A stretch of DNA of 64,000 nt, taken from the NCBI GenBank assembly GCA_910579135.1, contig CAJTTM010000011.1, positions 10,543 to 74,542 of the forward strand, read 5' to 3'. Origin of the DNA: an uncultured Erysipelotrichales bacterium. GTDB taxonomy: Bacteria; Bacillota_I; Bacilli_A; Erysipelotrichales; Coprobacillaceae. The notes below the pieces were generated by a model. That model ran no database searches, had not been told where the DNA came from, and worked only from the letters and a program-made list of their open reading frames with translations. How positions within the stretch are numbered: the first letter of the stretch is position 1; every line of letters begins with the position of its first letter. Below are positions 35,338 through 44,224 of the stretch, piece after piece. The translations under genes and the position numbers were made by a program.

Positions 35338-35808
35338 TTATTTAGCTGCTAAATCTATAAGAGCATCACCAGTTAAACGATAAGTTGTCCATTCATCTAA
35401 AGGTTTCGCATTTAAAGAAAGATAAAAATCAATACTTGGTTGATTCCATTTCAAACAACACCATTCTAATCTTCCACATTGTCTTTCTACTGCTATTCTT
35501 GCTAATTCTTTAATCAATGCCTTTCCATAACCTTTTCCTCGATATTCCTCTAAAACAAATAAATCTTCTAAATATATTCCACCACGAGATAAAAAAGTTG
35601 AAAAATTATGAAAAAACAAAGCAAATCCAACTTCTTTACCTTCTTCTTCACAAAAAATAACTTCTGCTATCTTCTTATCAAATAACCATTCTTCCAATAA
35701 TTCTTGACTTGTATATATCTCATTTTCCAAATGCTCATATATTGCAAGTTGATGAATAAATCCCAGTATCTTTAATGTATCTTTTCTATTTGCATATCTT
35801 ATATTCAT
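35338..35808 (-). CDS. GNAT-family N-acetyltransferase
   Basis: 156 residues. The acetyl-CoA loop EEYRGKGYGKALIKELARIA (Q/RxxGxG/A) and the following strand with CGRLEWCCLKWNQPSIDFYLSLNAK are typical of the diamine/spermidine acetyltransferase branch of GNAT enzymes. The substrate is probably a polyamine or small amine; this is inferred from resemblance. It stands alone, starting 55 bp downstream of the AEC gene start. Confidence 0.85.
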   Translation of the reverse strand: MNIRYANRKDTLKILGFIHQLAIYEHLENEIYTSQELLEEWLFDKKIAEVIFCEEEGKEVGFALFFHNFSTFLSRGGIYLEDLFVLEEYRGKGYGKALIKELARIAVERQCGRLEWCCLKWNQPSIDFYLSLNAKPLDEWTTYRLTGDALIDLAAK

Positions 35809-35891
35809 TTTTTAATCCTCCTTTTTCATTCTTACTCATAAAAAAAGGAAAGTCAATATACTTTCCTACATTTCATAATCAATAATAACTT

Positions 35892-36968
35892 TTATATTAT
35901 GATCTGCTTTAGTTGCGGTATCAATGCCTCTACAAAATCTTTATGAGCAAATTTACTAGTCATAATTGTTTTGATAACTGTCTTTCTTTTTGTAATATGA
36001 TCAATAACTTCCATAATAATATCATGATCATATGCTTGAGACCCTCTAATTATTGGTTCATTTTTAATAAAATTCCCACCTGCAAACTCTAATTTTCTTC
36101 CATAAACTGCAACAATAGAAAATTTTGTGTTATGCTTTGCATTATTAAAACATTCTTCTAAAAGTGAAAAAGCTCCAGCAGCATCCACATATTAATCTAC
36201 ATCTGGTTTTTTTCCAGCTAAATTCATTCCTACTTTTTGAGTATATGAAATAAATTGTTGTAATAATTTTGGATCCACATATCTCATATCAGTTCCAGCA
36301 TTTTTCGCTTCTCCAAAATATTCCACTAATTTTTCATTCATATTTTCCTTTGCAGTATTGATAACCTTAACTCCTATTTCTTTAGCTTTATTTAAACGCC
36401 ACTCATTTTGATCGATCACAACAACATTTTCCATTCCTCTTGCCTTTAAAGCTGCTGCTGATAAACCAATAGTTCCTGCTCCCAAAACAACAACTTTATC
36501 ATCAATTTTAGGATTCATACACACAGCAGCTTTTGTTCCTACACATAACGGTTCAATTAAAACCGCCTCATCTAAATCAATATCCTTATTAAGAACATAA
36601 ATATTCTTATTGATTTTTGCTTCTTCAACTTTTACATATTCACCAAAGCCACCTACCATATCACACAAGATCGTTCCAGCTTTAGTTGCCCCTAAAGGTT
36701 CTACAAAAACAATATCACCTAATTGAATATTATCAACATCTTCCCCTTTTTCAATAACCTTTCCAACCATCTCATGTCCAAATGGATTACCTGGAAAAAT
36801 CCCAGTAGGTTCCCCTCCATGAACTCAGGCACCTGTATCACTACCACAAATTCCTGCTCTTAAAACTTTAATTAATACATCCTTACTACCAATTTGAGGA
36901 ATAGGTCTTTCCTCTATCTTTACATCACCAATTCCATAATAAATTGTACTCTTCATTATTCCTTCCAT
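35892..36968 (-). pseudogene. Zinc alcohol/polyol dehydrogenase gene broken by two in-frame stops
   Basis: The frame reads through as a medium-chain dehydrogenase: RAGICGSD (zinc ligand Cys), VHGGEPTGIFPGNPFGHEM (zinc ligands His/Glu) and the nucleotide-binding VLGAGTIGLSAA. A TGA interrupts it between CGSDTGA and VHGG (about 36825). A TAA (36192-36194) lies within what looks like a 6-bp in-frame insertion before YVDAAGAFS. The structural zinc cysteine cluster is missing. The product would be threonine/sorbitol dehydrogenase-like. A divergent TetR gene lies 144 bp away. Confidence 0.85.
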
Positions 36969-37053
36969 AAATTCTCCTCCTAAAAAAATAATAACATAGT
37001 ATAAAAAAACAAAAAGTCAAAAATCAAAAAAACAATATCATTCTTATTGATTT

Positions 37054-37079
37054 TGAAACACTTTTCACATTTTGTTTCA
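37054..37079. promoter_or_regulatory. Inverted repeat between the dehydrogenase and TetR genes, probable TetR operator
   Basis: TGAAACA (37054-37060) and TGTTTCA (37073-37079) are exact complements separated by 12 bp, in the divergent region just upstream of the TetR start. Confidence 0.55.
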
Positions 37080-37111
37080 TTTATGATAGGATAAAGCAGA
37101 AAGGAGCTCAT

Positions 37112-37642
37112 ATGAAAAAATACAGTATTTCTAAAACTCTATATCATTTATTACACAAATATCCATATGAAAGTATTACAGTCAGTCAAATCATCAAAGA
37201 ATCTCATACAAGTCGTTCAACTTTTTATCGTTATTTCAATGACAAAAAAGATGTATTTACTGATATGTATTATCAATTTATTGATCCAATTTTTTATAAT
37301 AACAAAACTTCTCAATCTTATTACGAAATATGTAAAAATTCAATTAATTACTCTAACCAAAACAAACAATTTTTCTTAAACATGTTAGAAGATGAAAATA
37401 ACACTTTAGTTAAGTTATTATATAACAGAAATATTCAATATTTTAGTAAATGGACAACTCACATGACACTAGAACAAAAAAATTTACTTTATATTTATCT
37501 ACGTGGGACATTTTTAACTTCAATGATATGGTTTAAAGAAGGTATATTTAAATCTTCAAACGAAATGCTTTATCTTTTTAAAAAAGCTATGCCTGAATCT
37601 TTAATTCATATATTTAATGAAAATAGAAAAACAGATAAATAG
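37112..37642 (+). CDS. TetR-family transcriptional regulator
   Basis: 176 residues. The N-terminal helix-turn-helix is clear (YESITVSQIIKESHTSRSTFYRYFNDKKDVF). The C-terminal ligand domain is short and aromatic-rich (TetR_C_7-like: ILLEDE...MIWFKEG). It starts at ATG behind AGAAAGGAGC. Divergent position and the shared inverted repeat suggest it once controlled the now broken dehydrogenase gene. Confidence 0.9.
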   Translation: MKKYSISKTLYHLLHKYPYESITVSQIIKESHTSRSTFYRYFNDKKDVFTDMYYQFIDPIFYNNKTSQSYYEICKNSINYSNQNKQFFLNMLEDENNTLVKLLYNRNIQYFSKWTTHMTLEQKNLLYIYLRGTFLTSMIWFKEGIFKSSNEMLYLFKKAMPESLIHIFNENRKTDK

Positions 37643-37690
37643 AATTGTTTAATTTTTATTGAATTGTCCATATTATAAATGGTGATAAAA

Positions 37691-38365
37691 ATGATTTTAC
37701 AAACAATTCTTTTTTCTATAATTTCATTAATAGAATTATTTATTCTCACAAAACTAATGGGATATAGACAAATAACCCAATTAAGTATGTATGATTATGT
37801 TATTGGTATTACAATAGGAAGTATCGCAAGTGAAATGGTTGTATTAAGTAATTATAAGGATATCATTCGACCATTTGTAGGAATGATTATTTATACATTA
37901 TTTACAGTCTGTTTATCTTTGCTTTCTCGCTCTTCCTTGAAATTAAGACATTTTATTGAGGGTAACCCTATCACTTTGTATCAAAACGATAAAATAGAAA
38001 CAAAATCTCTTGCAAAAGCTAAAATGGATATTAACGAATTATTGATGCAACTTAGAATACAAGGATATTTTGATTTAACTCAAATAGAAAGAATTATACT
38101 AGAAACAAATGGAAATATATCTATCTATCCTAAAACAAAATATCGTCCAACTATTGTAGACGATTTATCTATAAACCCAGATCAAGAATTGCCACTTATC
38201 TCTTTAATTATTAATGGAAATTTATTAGAAAATCAATTAAGATATATTCATAAAGATGAAGAATGGTTAAAAAGCCAATTAAAAGTACAAGGCTATAAAC
38301 AATATCAAGATATTGCATTAGCCTTATGTGACCAAGATAATAATATTACTTTTTATAGCAAGTAA
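37691..38365 (+). CDS. DUF421 (YetF-like) membrane protein, first copy
   Basis: About 224 residues from the ATG at 37691 behind ATGGTGATAAAA. Three N-terminal hydrophobic helices are followed by a soluble DUF421 domain: SMYDYVIGITIGSIASE, then LMQLRIQGYFDLTQIERIILETNGNISI. The family includes YetF and YdfS proteins of spore-formers, with largely unknown function. A related protein lies at 56099-56743. A hairpin with T run follows (38358-38384). Confidence 0.88.
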   Translation: MILQTILFSIISLIELFILTKLMGYRQITQLSMYDYVIGITIGSIASEMVVLSNYKDIIRPFVGMIIYTLFTVCLSLLSRSSLKLRHFIEGNPITLYQNDKIETKSLAKAKMDINELLMQLRIQGYFDLTQIERIILETNGNISIYPKTKYRPTIVDDLSINPDQELPLISLIINGNLLENQLRYIHKDEEWLKSQLKVQGYKQYQDIALALCDQDNNITFYSK

Positions 38366-38390
38366 ATAAAAATATTACTTGCTTTTTATA
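38358..38390 (+). terminator. Terminator of the first DUF421 gene
   Basis: AGCAAGTAA and TTACTTGCT pair around ATAAAAATA, followed by TTTTTAT. On the opposite strand a separate hairpin (GAAATAGT...ACTATTTC, 38463-38486) ends the Suf/cyclo-ligase transcript. Confidence 0.75.
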
Positions 38391-38486
38391 TGTCTTCCTA
38401 TTTCTTATCCAAAATATATTATTAAATATTTATATACAGTCTTTAGGCTTTATAACAAAAAAAGAAATAGTTTTTTGACTATTTCT

Positions 38487-39035
38487 TTATTCATAAATTT
38501 TATTTTCAGTAATAATGACTTCTAATGGTATATCATATTCATCTTGAAATGATTCATCGCACTCGCAAGTTGAAAAAGCCAATCCAATCGTATGTCCTTT
38601 ATAATCTTTTAGATATTTATCATAAAAAGCTTTTCCATAACCAAGTCTATACTTTTCTTTATTGAATGATAAAACAGGTACAACAATTAAATCCATTTTA
38701 TTTGGTCTTGTTATATATGGAGTTGTTGGTTCAAACACATGAAATGAACCTTCATCTAAATCGGTTAAAGATTGAATACGATAAAAATTCATATTTTCTC
38801 CTTCAACCTTAGGAACTGCAATTCTTTTTTTCTTTAAAGCTTGTTCTATAAGAAGAATCGTTTCAACTTCGTCATCTAAAGAAACATAAAACCCTATTGT
38901 CTTTGCCTTTTTATAAAAGGAATGATTAAATAATTGTTTACAGATTTCTACACTCGCCTTAAAACGTGTAGAATCATCTAAATCCTTTCTCTTCTTCTTA
39001 TAAATATCTCTTAACTCTTTCTTATCCAATTGCAT
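38487..39035 (-). CDS. 5-formyltetrahydrofolate cyclo-ligase
   Basis: About 182 residues from the ATG at 39035, which overlaps the sufB 3' end by 14 bp. LRDIYKKKRKDL at the N-terminus and the C-terminal VPVLSFNKEKYRLGYGKAFYDKYL (ATP/folate-binding YGKAFYD) define the family. It converts 5-formyl-THF with ATP to 5,10-methenyl-THF. Its location at the end of the suf operon is unusual but indicates co-expression with Fe-S assembly. Confidence 0.93.
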   Translation of the reverse strand: MQLDKKELRDIYKKKRKDLDDSTRFKASVEICKQLFNHSFYKKAKTIGFYVSLDDEVETILLIEQALKKKRIAVPKVEGENMNFYRIQSLTDLDEGSFHVFEPTTPYITRPNKMDLIVVPVLSFNKEKYRLGYGKAFYDKYLKDYKGHTIGLAFSTCECDESFQDEYDIPLEVIITENKIYE

Positions 39036-40422
39036 CTTCTCCAAAATCCAATTGAATTAATTGATTTAATTCTACTGCATATTCCATAGGTAATTCTCTA
39101 GAGAATGGTTCAATAAATCCCATAACGATCATTTCAGTTGCTTGAGCCTTTGTCAAACCTCTACTCATTAAATAAAATAATTGTTCTTCTGACACTTTAG
39201 AAACAGTCGCTTCATGTTCAATGATAGAATCATTGTTTCTCATCCAATTTGTTGGAACGGTATCGCTAGTAGAAATTTTATCCAAAATCAAAGTATCACA
39301 TTCCACTTTACTCTTAGAACCTGTTGCTTTAGGGGAATGTTGTACAAGTCCTCGATAATTGACTTTACCACCATTTCTAGCAACCGATTTAGAAATAATT
39401 TGGCTTGAAGTATCTTTACCAATATGTATCATCTTAGCACCAGAATCTAAAATCTGCCCTTTATCTGCAACCGCAATTGTGATGCATGTTCCCTTGGCTC
39501 TATCTCCAACTAATAGGCAAGTTGGATATTTCATAGTTGCTAAACTACCAATATTTCCATCAACCCATTCCATTGAGCCATCCGCAAAAACTTTAGCTCT
39601 TTGAGTCACAAGATTATAAATATTTTTAGACCAGTTTTGAATTGTTGTATAGCGACATTTTGCACCTTCTTTTACAACAATTTCAACAACTCCTGCATGA
39701 AGAGAGTCTTTAGAATATGAAGGTGCAGTACATCCTTCTACATAATGAATATCAGCACCCTTATCAACAATAATCAAAGTTCTTTCAAACTGTGCCATTC
39801 TTTCACTATTAATTCTAAAATAAGATTGTAAAGGTTTTTCTAATTTTACTCCTGGAGGTACATAAATAAATGAACCACCAGACCATACTGCTCCATTTAA
39901 TGCTGAAAACTTGTTATCATTATAAGGAATAACAGTATCAAAATATTCTTTAAATATCTCTGGATATTCTCTTAATCCACTATCAATATCTAAGAAAATA
40001 ACACCTTTTTCCTCAACCTCTTTAAGCATATTATGATAAACAACTTCAGATTCATATTGAGCACTCGCTCCTGCTAAAAACTTTTGTTCTGCTTCAGGTA
40101 TCCCTAATTTAGTAAATGTATTTTTTATTGTTTCAGGAACTTCTTCCCATTTATCTGTCTTATCATCACTAGGACGATTATAATAAATATACTCATCAAA
40201 ATCCATTTGACTTAAATCAAGTCCCCATGTAGGCATTGGTTTTTCTAGAAAACATTTTAATGACTTCAAACGATATTCAAGCATCCATTCAGGCTCACCC
40301 TTAATCTTAGAAATCTCTCTAACAATGTCTTCATTTAAACCTTTAGGTGTTTTAAAAACAGACACGTCTTTATCTTTAAAATCATATTCTTCATTATTTG
40401 TAGGAATATCATATTTGTCCAT
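39022..40422 (-). CDS. sufB: Fe-S scaffold complex protein SufB
   Basis: 466 residues, full length. The core beta-helix region is conserved, with SGGSFIYVPPGVKLEKPLQSYFRIN, HYVEGCTAPSYSKDSLHAGVVE and the C-terminal SRGLTKAQATEMIVMGFIEPFSRELPMEYAVELN. SufB accepts sulfur from SufS-SufU and, with SufC and SufD, builds [4Fe-4S] clusters. It starts 2 bp after sufU. It is the fifth gene of the sufC-D-S-U-B operon. Confidence 0.97.
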   Translation of the reverse strand: MDKYDIPTNNEEYDFKDKDVSVFKTPKGLNEDIVREISKIKGEPEWMLEYRLKSLKCFLEKPMPTWGLDLSQMDFDEYIYYNRPSDDKTDKWEEVPETIKNTFTKLGIPEAEQKFLAGASAQYESEVVYHNMLKEVEEKGVIFLDIDSGLREYPEIFKEYFDTVIPYNDNKFSALNGAVWSGGSFIYVPPGVKLEKPLQSYFRINSERMAQFERTLIIVDKGADIHYVEGCTAPSYSKDSLHAGVVEIVVKEGAKCRYTTIQNWSKNIYNLVTQRAKVFADGSMEWVDGNIGSLATMKYPTCLLVGDRAKGTCITIAVADKGQILDSGAKMIHIGKDTSSQIISKSVARNGGKVNYRGLVQHSPKATGSKSKVECDTLILDKISTSDTVPTNWMRNNDSIIEHEATVSKVSEEQLFYLMSRGLTKAQATEMIVMGFIEPFSRELPMEYAVELNQLIQLDFGEDAIG

Positions 40423-40424
40423 AA

Positions 40425-40862
40425 CTATTCCTCACCTTCATCCAATATTTTTTCTAGCCCCATCCAACCTAACGTCGCACATTTAATACGATTAGCTTGT
40501 CTATGAGTATTTTTAAAAGCAATAGCTTCTTCTAATAAGTCAGCATCATAATCTCTTTCATAAATCATATTCATATAATTATCAAAGATTTCCTTTGCTT
40601 CTTCTTTTGTTTTCCCTATTACAAGTTCACTCATAATAGAAGTAGAAGATGTGCATATTGCACATGCCTCTCCATCATAGCGAACATCCTCAATCTTATC
40701 ACCATCTAATTTGACTTGTATATCTAAATTATCAATACAAGTCTCAGAATTCATATTTACCTTTTTATAACTATCATCATCAACCAATCCTCTATTTCTA
40801 GGATTTTGATAATGATCCATAATAATCTCCCTTAAAATCATAGGATTATCCAAAGAAAGCAT
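40425..40862 (-). CDS. sufU: SufU sulfur-transfer protein
   Basis: 145 residues. The three zinc/sulfur cysteines are visible in ETCIDN, GEACAICTSS and RIKCATLGW, with the ~20-residue insertion that separates SufU from IscU. SufU is zinc-bound in Gram-positives and receives persulfide from SufS. Its start overlaps the sufS 3' end by about 17 bp. MDHYQNPRNRG near the N-terminus is the family signature. Confidence 0.95.
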   Translation of the reverse strand: MLSLDNPMILREIIMDHYQNPRNRGLVDDDSYKKVNMNSETCIDNLDIQVKLDGDKIEDVRYDGEACAICTSSTSIMSELVIGKTKEEAKEIFDNYMNMIYERDYDADLLEEAIAFKNTHRQANRIKCATLGWMGLEKILDEGEE

Positions 40863-42072
40863 CTAAAAATTCATCTCCTTTCTTACAAACCTCAATAAAC
40901 TTATCAATCTCTTCTATCGTATTATAAAAATAGAATGATACCCTCAAAGTATTTGTAACATCTAAATAATTATCTAATATCTTAGCACAATGTTGTCCCG
41001 CTCTTACTGCAATACCATATGTATTAAATAAAGAAGCTCCATCTTGTGAAAAAACATTCTTAATATTAAAAGCAATCGCCCCACATGAATCTGAATTATA
41101 GATTTCAATATTATCAAGCTCTTTCATTTTAGAAATACAATAATCTCTTAAATATTTTTCATACTCTCTAATCTCATCTATTCCAATATTCAAAAGATAA
41201 TCAACAGCACTTCCTAAACCAACTACACCTTCAATATGAGGTGTTCCTGCTTCAAATTTATATGGAGGATTTTTTAAAGTCACTACACCACAACTATTAT
41301 AACGAGTATTAGAGCCTCCACCTAATCTTAATGGTTTCATTTTAACTAACAAATCATATTTTCCATATAAAACACCAATCCCTGTAGGGCCACACATCTT
41401 ATGACCTGAAAAAGCAAGAAAATCCAAATCCAAATCTTTAACATCAACTCTCATATGAGGAACACTTTGAGCACCATCTACAATGACATAAGCACCTTTA
41501 GCATGAGCAAGCTCACAAATCTCTTTAATAGGAACTTCATATCCTAAGACATTGGTAACATGAGCCAATGAAATAATTTTTGTATGTTCATTCATTGCTT
41601 TTTTAACATTATCAATAGTAATTTTTCCACTTTCATCTAAATCTATATAATTTACAATAGCTTTTTTTTCATCTGCGATACTGAACCAAGGCAAAGTATT
41701 AGAAGCATGTTCTGCAACTGATAATAATATTTCATCACCTTCATTTAAAACAACACCACCAAAACCATACGCTATCATATTAAGTGAATCTGTAGAACCT
41801 GAAGTAAAAACAACTTCATTTTTTTTGGCATTGATAAAAGAAGCAATCTTTTCTCTTGATAATTCAAATTGTTCATCAACTTCATGTGATAAATCATAAT
41901 CACCACGATGAGCATTACCAGAATAACTTGTTAAATACTCAACCACACTATCAATAACACATTGAGGTTTAAGCGTTGTTGCTCCATTATCTAAATAAAC
42001 AAGAGGATGACCATGCATTGTCTTTTTTAACATCGGAAAATCTTTTCTGATTTCCTCTACATTAATCATCAT
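40846..42072 (-). CDS. sufS: Cysteine desulfurase SufS
   Basis: About 408 residues from the ATG at 42072 (or 42069). The frame is open further upstream, inside sufD, but family homology begins at NVEEIRKDFPML. PLP-dependent class V aminotransferase features: VDGAQSVPHM, the lysine in LAFSGHKMCGPTGIG, and the active-site Cys in VRAGQHCAKIL. It removes sulfur from cysteine for Fe-S clusters. It lies between sufD (a few bp overlap) and sufU. Confidence 0.97.
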   Translation of the reverse strand: MMINVEEIRKDFPMLKKTMHGHPLVYLDNGATTLKPQCVIDSVVEYLTSYSGNAHRGDYDLSHEVDEQFELSREKIASFINAKKNEVVFTSGSTDSLNMIAYGFGGVVLNEGDEILLSVAEHASNTLPWFSIADEKKAIVNYIDLDESGKITIDNVKKAMNEHTKIISLAHVTNVLGYEVPIKEICELAHAKGAYVIVDGAQSVPHMRVDVKDLDLDFLAFSGHKMCGPTGIGVLYGKYDLLVKMKPLRLGGGSNTRYNSCGVVTLKNPPYKFEAGTPHIEGVVGLGSAVDYLLNIGIDEIREYEKYLRDYCISKMKELDNIEIYNSDSCGAIAFNIKNVFSQDGASLFNTYGIAVRAGQHCAKILDNYLDVTNTLRVSFYFYNTIEEIDKFIEVCKKGDEFLDAFFG

Positions 42073-43009
42073 AATCACCAACCTCAGATAGCATCTTTTC
42101 AAATCGTTTCTTTGTCATCTCATTATCAATAATTTCACTTACTGGCCTTAAATAACCATAAGTAATTAACTTCATAGATTGTTTCTTAGACAATCCTCTA
42201 CTTTGTAAATAGAATAAATGTTCCTCATCCATTTTTCCAACAGCTGCGGCATGAGAAGCTTTAACATCATATTCATCTATATATAAATAAGGATTAGCTT
42301 TCGCATTACATAATTCATCAAAAACAATAATCTTATTTGTTTGATGAGACTCACTACCATATTGACCTTTAGTAATTCTACCAATTCCATCAATCGTTAA
42401 TGAACCCTTCCCTAATACCACACCATAATTATCCATTTTACCCATAGTATGAGGAGCATAATGTCCTATCTCTATTTCATAGCTCTTTTTATCATCATTA
42501 GCCATAGCTGCCATTCTTAATTGAACTTGAGCTCCTTCTTCTTTTAATTCATAATGATATTTTGCCTTTAAAGAACTACTTGCAAGTTCACTATATCCAA
42601 CTTCACATTTCGCATTTCTTAATAATTTAACATCTTCATCAAAATAAACTTCTTCATTATTATGTGATTGATTTTCATTAAAAATATGTAATTCACTTTC
42701 TTCATTTAGGATAACTTTTTTATTTAAAGAGGCTCCATTATTAAGTATCCTTGTTTCAATAATATCAACAATAACACCTTTATTTAAAACATATTTTACA
42801 CAATAATCATCTTTTTCATTACAATCATAAACGAAATGAACTTCTAATTTCCTATCATTAGAAAAAGTAAAAACATGTTCATTCTCAATAACTTCATAAC
42901 CAATATCATCATGAAAAGAACCTTGAAATAAATGCCCATCTTTAATAATCACATAATAAGAACTACTAATACCATATTCTTGCATTATTGATGTTCCTTC
43001 CTTGCACAA
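42062..43009 (-). CDS. sufD: SufD-like protein of the SufBCD complex
   Basis: 315 residues, at the short end for SufD. C-terminal signatures are intact: SHQTNKIIVFDELCNAKANPYLYIDEYDVKASHAAAVGKMDEEHLFYLQSRGLSKKQSMKLITYGYL, including the conserved ASHAA histidine. SufD pairs with SufB and SufC. Its start overlaps sufC by about 25 bp, and its end touches sufS. Confidence 0.95.
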   Translation of the reverse strand: MCKEGTSIMQEYGISSSYYVIIKDGHLFQGSFHDDIGYEVIENEHVFTFSNDRKLEVHFVYDCNEKDDYCVKYVLNKGVIVDIIETRILNNGASLNKKVILNEESELHIFNENQSHNNEEVYFDEDVKLLRNAKCEVGYSELASSSLKAKYHYELKEEGAQVQLRMAAMANDDKKSYEIEIGHYAPHTMGKMDNYGVVLGKGSLTIDGIGRITKGQYGSESHQTNKIIVFDELCNAKANPYLYIDEYDVKASHAAAVGKMDEEHLFYLQSRGLSKKQSMKLITYGYLRPVSEIIDNEMTKKRFEKMLSEVGDYDD

Positions 43010-43794
43010 TTTTCTAATAATATTGGTGCTTTCTCCTCTTCCTTATAAGCTTCTACACCTAATTCTTTTAACCATTCATATCCTTCATTATCAATCTTTT
43101 CAACTAATTCATATCCACCATTTTGAACAATCTTTCCTGCCACTAAAATATGAACATGAGTTGGTCGAACAAGTTCAAACATTCTTTCATAATGAGAAAC
43201 TAACGCAACACCAAACTTATCACTCTTCATAGAATTAATAGCTTCAGCTACTATTCTTAAAGCATCTACATCTAACCCTGAATCAATTTCATCTAATAAA
43301 GCAAATTTAGGTTCTAATAATTTCATTTGTAATATTTCATTACGTTTCTTTTCACCACCAGAAAATCCTTCATTTAAATAACGATGAGCTAAATTTTGAT
43401 CCATTCCTAATTCTTCAATATTTTTATCTAATACTCTAATAAATTGAAATAAAGATAATGGTTTTTCTCTTCTTGCATTCATAACCGATCTTAAAAAATC
43501 AGAATTCGTAACACCTGGTATTTCAGATGGATACTGCATCCCTAAAAACAAACCATTAACTGATCTTTCATCAACACTCATTGATAAAACATCTTTTCCA
43601 TCTAATGTTATACTTCCTTGAGTCACTTCATATTTAGGATGACCCATAATTGCTGATAAAAGAGTAGATTTCCCATTTCCATTAGGTCCCATGATTGCAT
43701 GAACCTCTCCTGTATTCATTGTTAAATCTATTCCTTTTAATATTTCTTTTTCTCCTACTTTGACATGCAAATCTTTTATTATTAATGTAGACAT
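42985..43794 (-). CDS. sufC: Fe-S assembly ATPase SufC
   Basis: About 269 residues from the ATG at 43794, placed 7 bp after GGAAGGAG. ABC ATPase features: Walker A GPNGNGKSTL, signature FSGGEKKR, Walker B FALLDEIDSGLD and VSHYER switch. It powers conformational change of SufBD. It is first in the suf operon. The last ~20 residues extend past the usual end and overlap sufD. Confidence 0.97.
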   Translation of the reverse strand: MSTLIIKDLHVKVGEKEILKGIDLTMNTGEVHAIMGPNGNGKSTLLSAIMGHPKYEVTQGSITLDGKDVLSMSVDERSVNGLFLGMQYPSEIPGVTNSDFLRSVMNARREKPLSLFQFIRVLDKNIEELGMDQNLAHRYLNEGFSGGEKKRNEILQMKLLEPKFALLDEIDSGLDVDALRIVAEAINSMKSDKFGVALVSHYERMFELVRPTHVHILVAGKIVQNGGYELVEKIDNEGYEWLKELGVEAYKEEEKAPILLENCARKEHQ

Positions 43795-43926
43795 ACACAT
43801 ACTCCTTCCTACCGTATTATTTTATATAAATTACTTATCAAAGACAAGTTATACGATAATTTTTTTATACTCTTATTATTAAACAAATTTAAAAAAGTAT
43901 AATCAAAAATTTTACCAATATAAAAA

Positions 43927-43943
43927 GCCTCTATAAAAGAGGC
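43927..43943 (-). terminator. Terminator of the YjcZ-like small gene
   Basis: GCCTCT and AGAGGC pair perfectly around five bases; on the minus strand TTTTTAT follows. Confidence 0.85.
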
Positions 43944-43948
43944 CTGTC

Positions 43949-44026
43949 TTAGAAAATACCACAAATAATAACTAATAAGATAAATAACACTAAAATTAAA
44001 GTGAATGAACTTTGATTAGCTAACAT
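43949..44026 (-). CDS. 25-residue YjcZ-like hydrophobic protein
   Basis: ATG at 44024-44026 follows AAAGGAGAGTGATTTAT, and the frame runs 25 codons to TAA. The peptide starts MLANQSSFTLILVLF and ends IICGIF: a short polar start and one membrane helix, as in the YjcZ family of tiny sporulation-associated proteins (FALIVVLFILLIIVG type). It has its own ribosome site and a perfect terminator directly after the stop. It lies alone between sufC and the prsA-like genes. Confidence 0.7.
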   Translation of the reverse strand: MLANQSSFTLILVLFILLVIICGIF

Positions 44027-44224
44027 ATAAATCACTCTCCTTTTTAACCACTAAATTAACTTAAACAATAAAAAATCATATTCTTATTGTTTTATTCATC
44101 CTCACACTCCTATGCACATTATATTTTATGTAAAAAGTAAAAGAAATTTTGTGATATAGCCTACAAATATTGAAAAAATCTTGATATTATGTATAATATA
44201 TATGTTTATATCAAGGAGGTATAT

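Noticed and set aside
22877..36968. UGA recoded as tryptophan in this organism
   Set aside because: All normal genes use TGG for Trp and read to natural ends with the standard code. The pseudogenes also have frameshifts, TAA or TAG, which recoding cannot explain. prfB is present.
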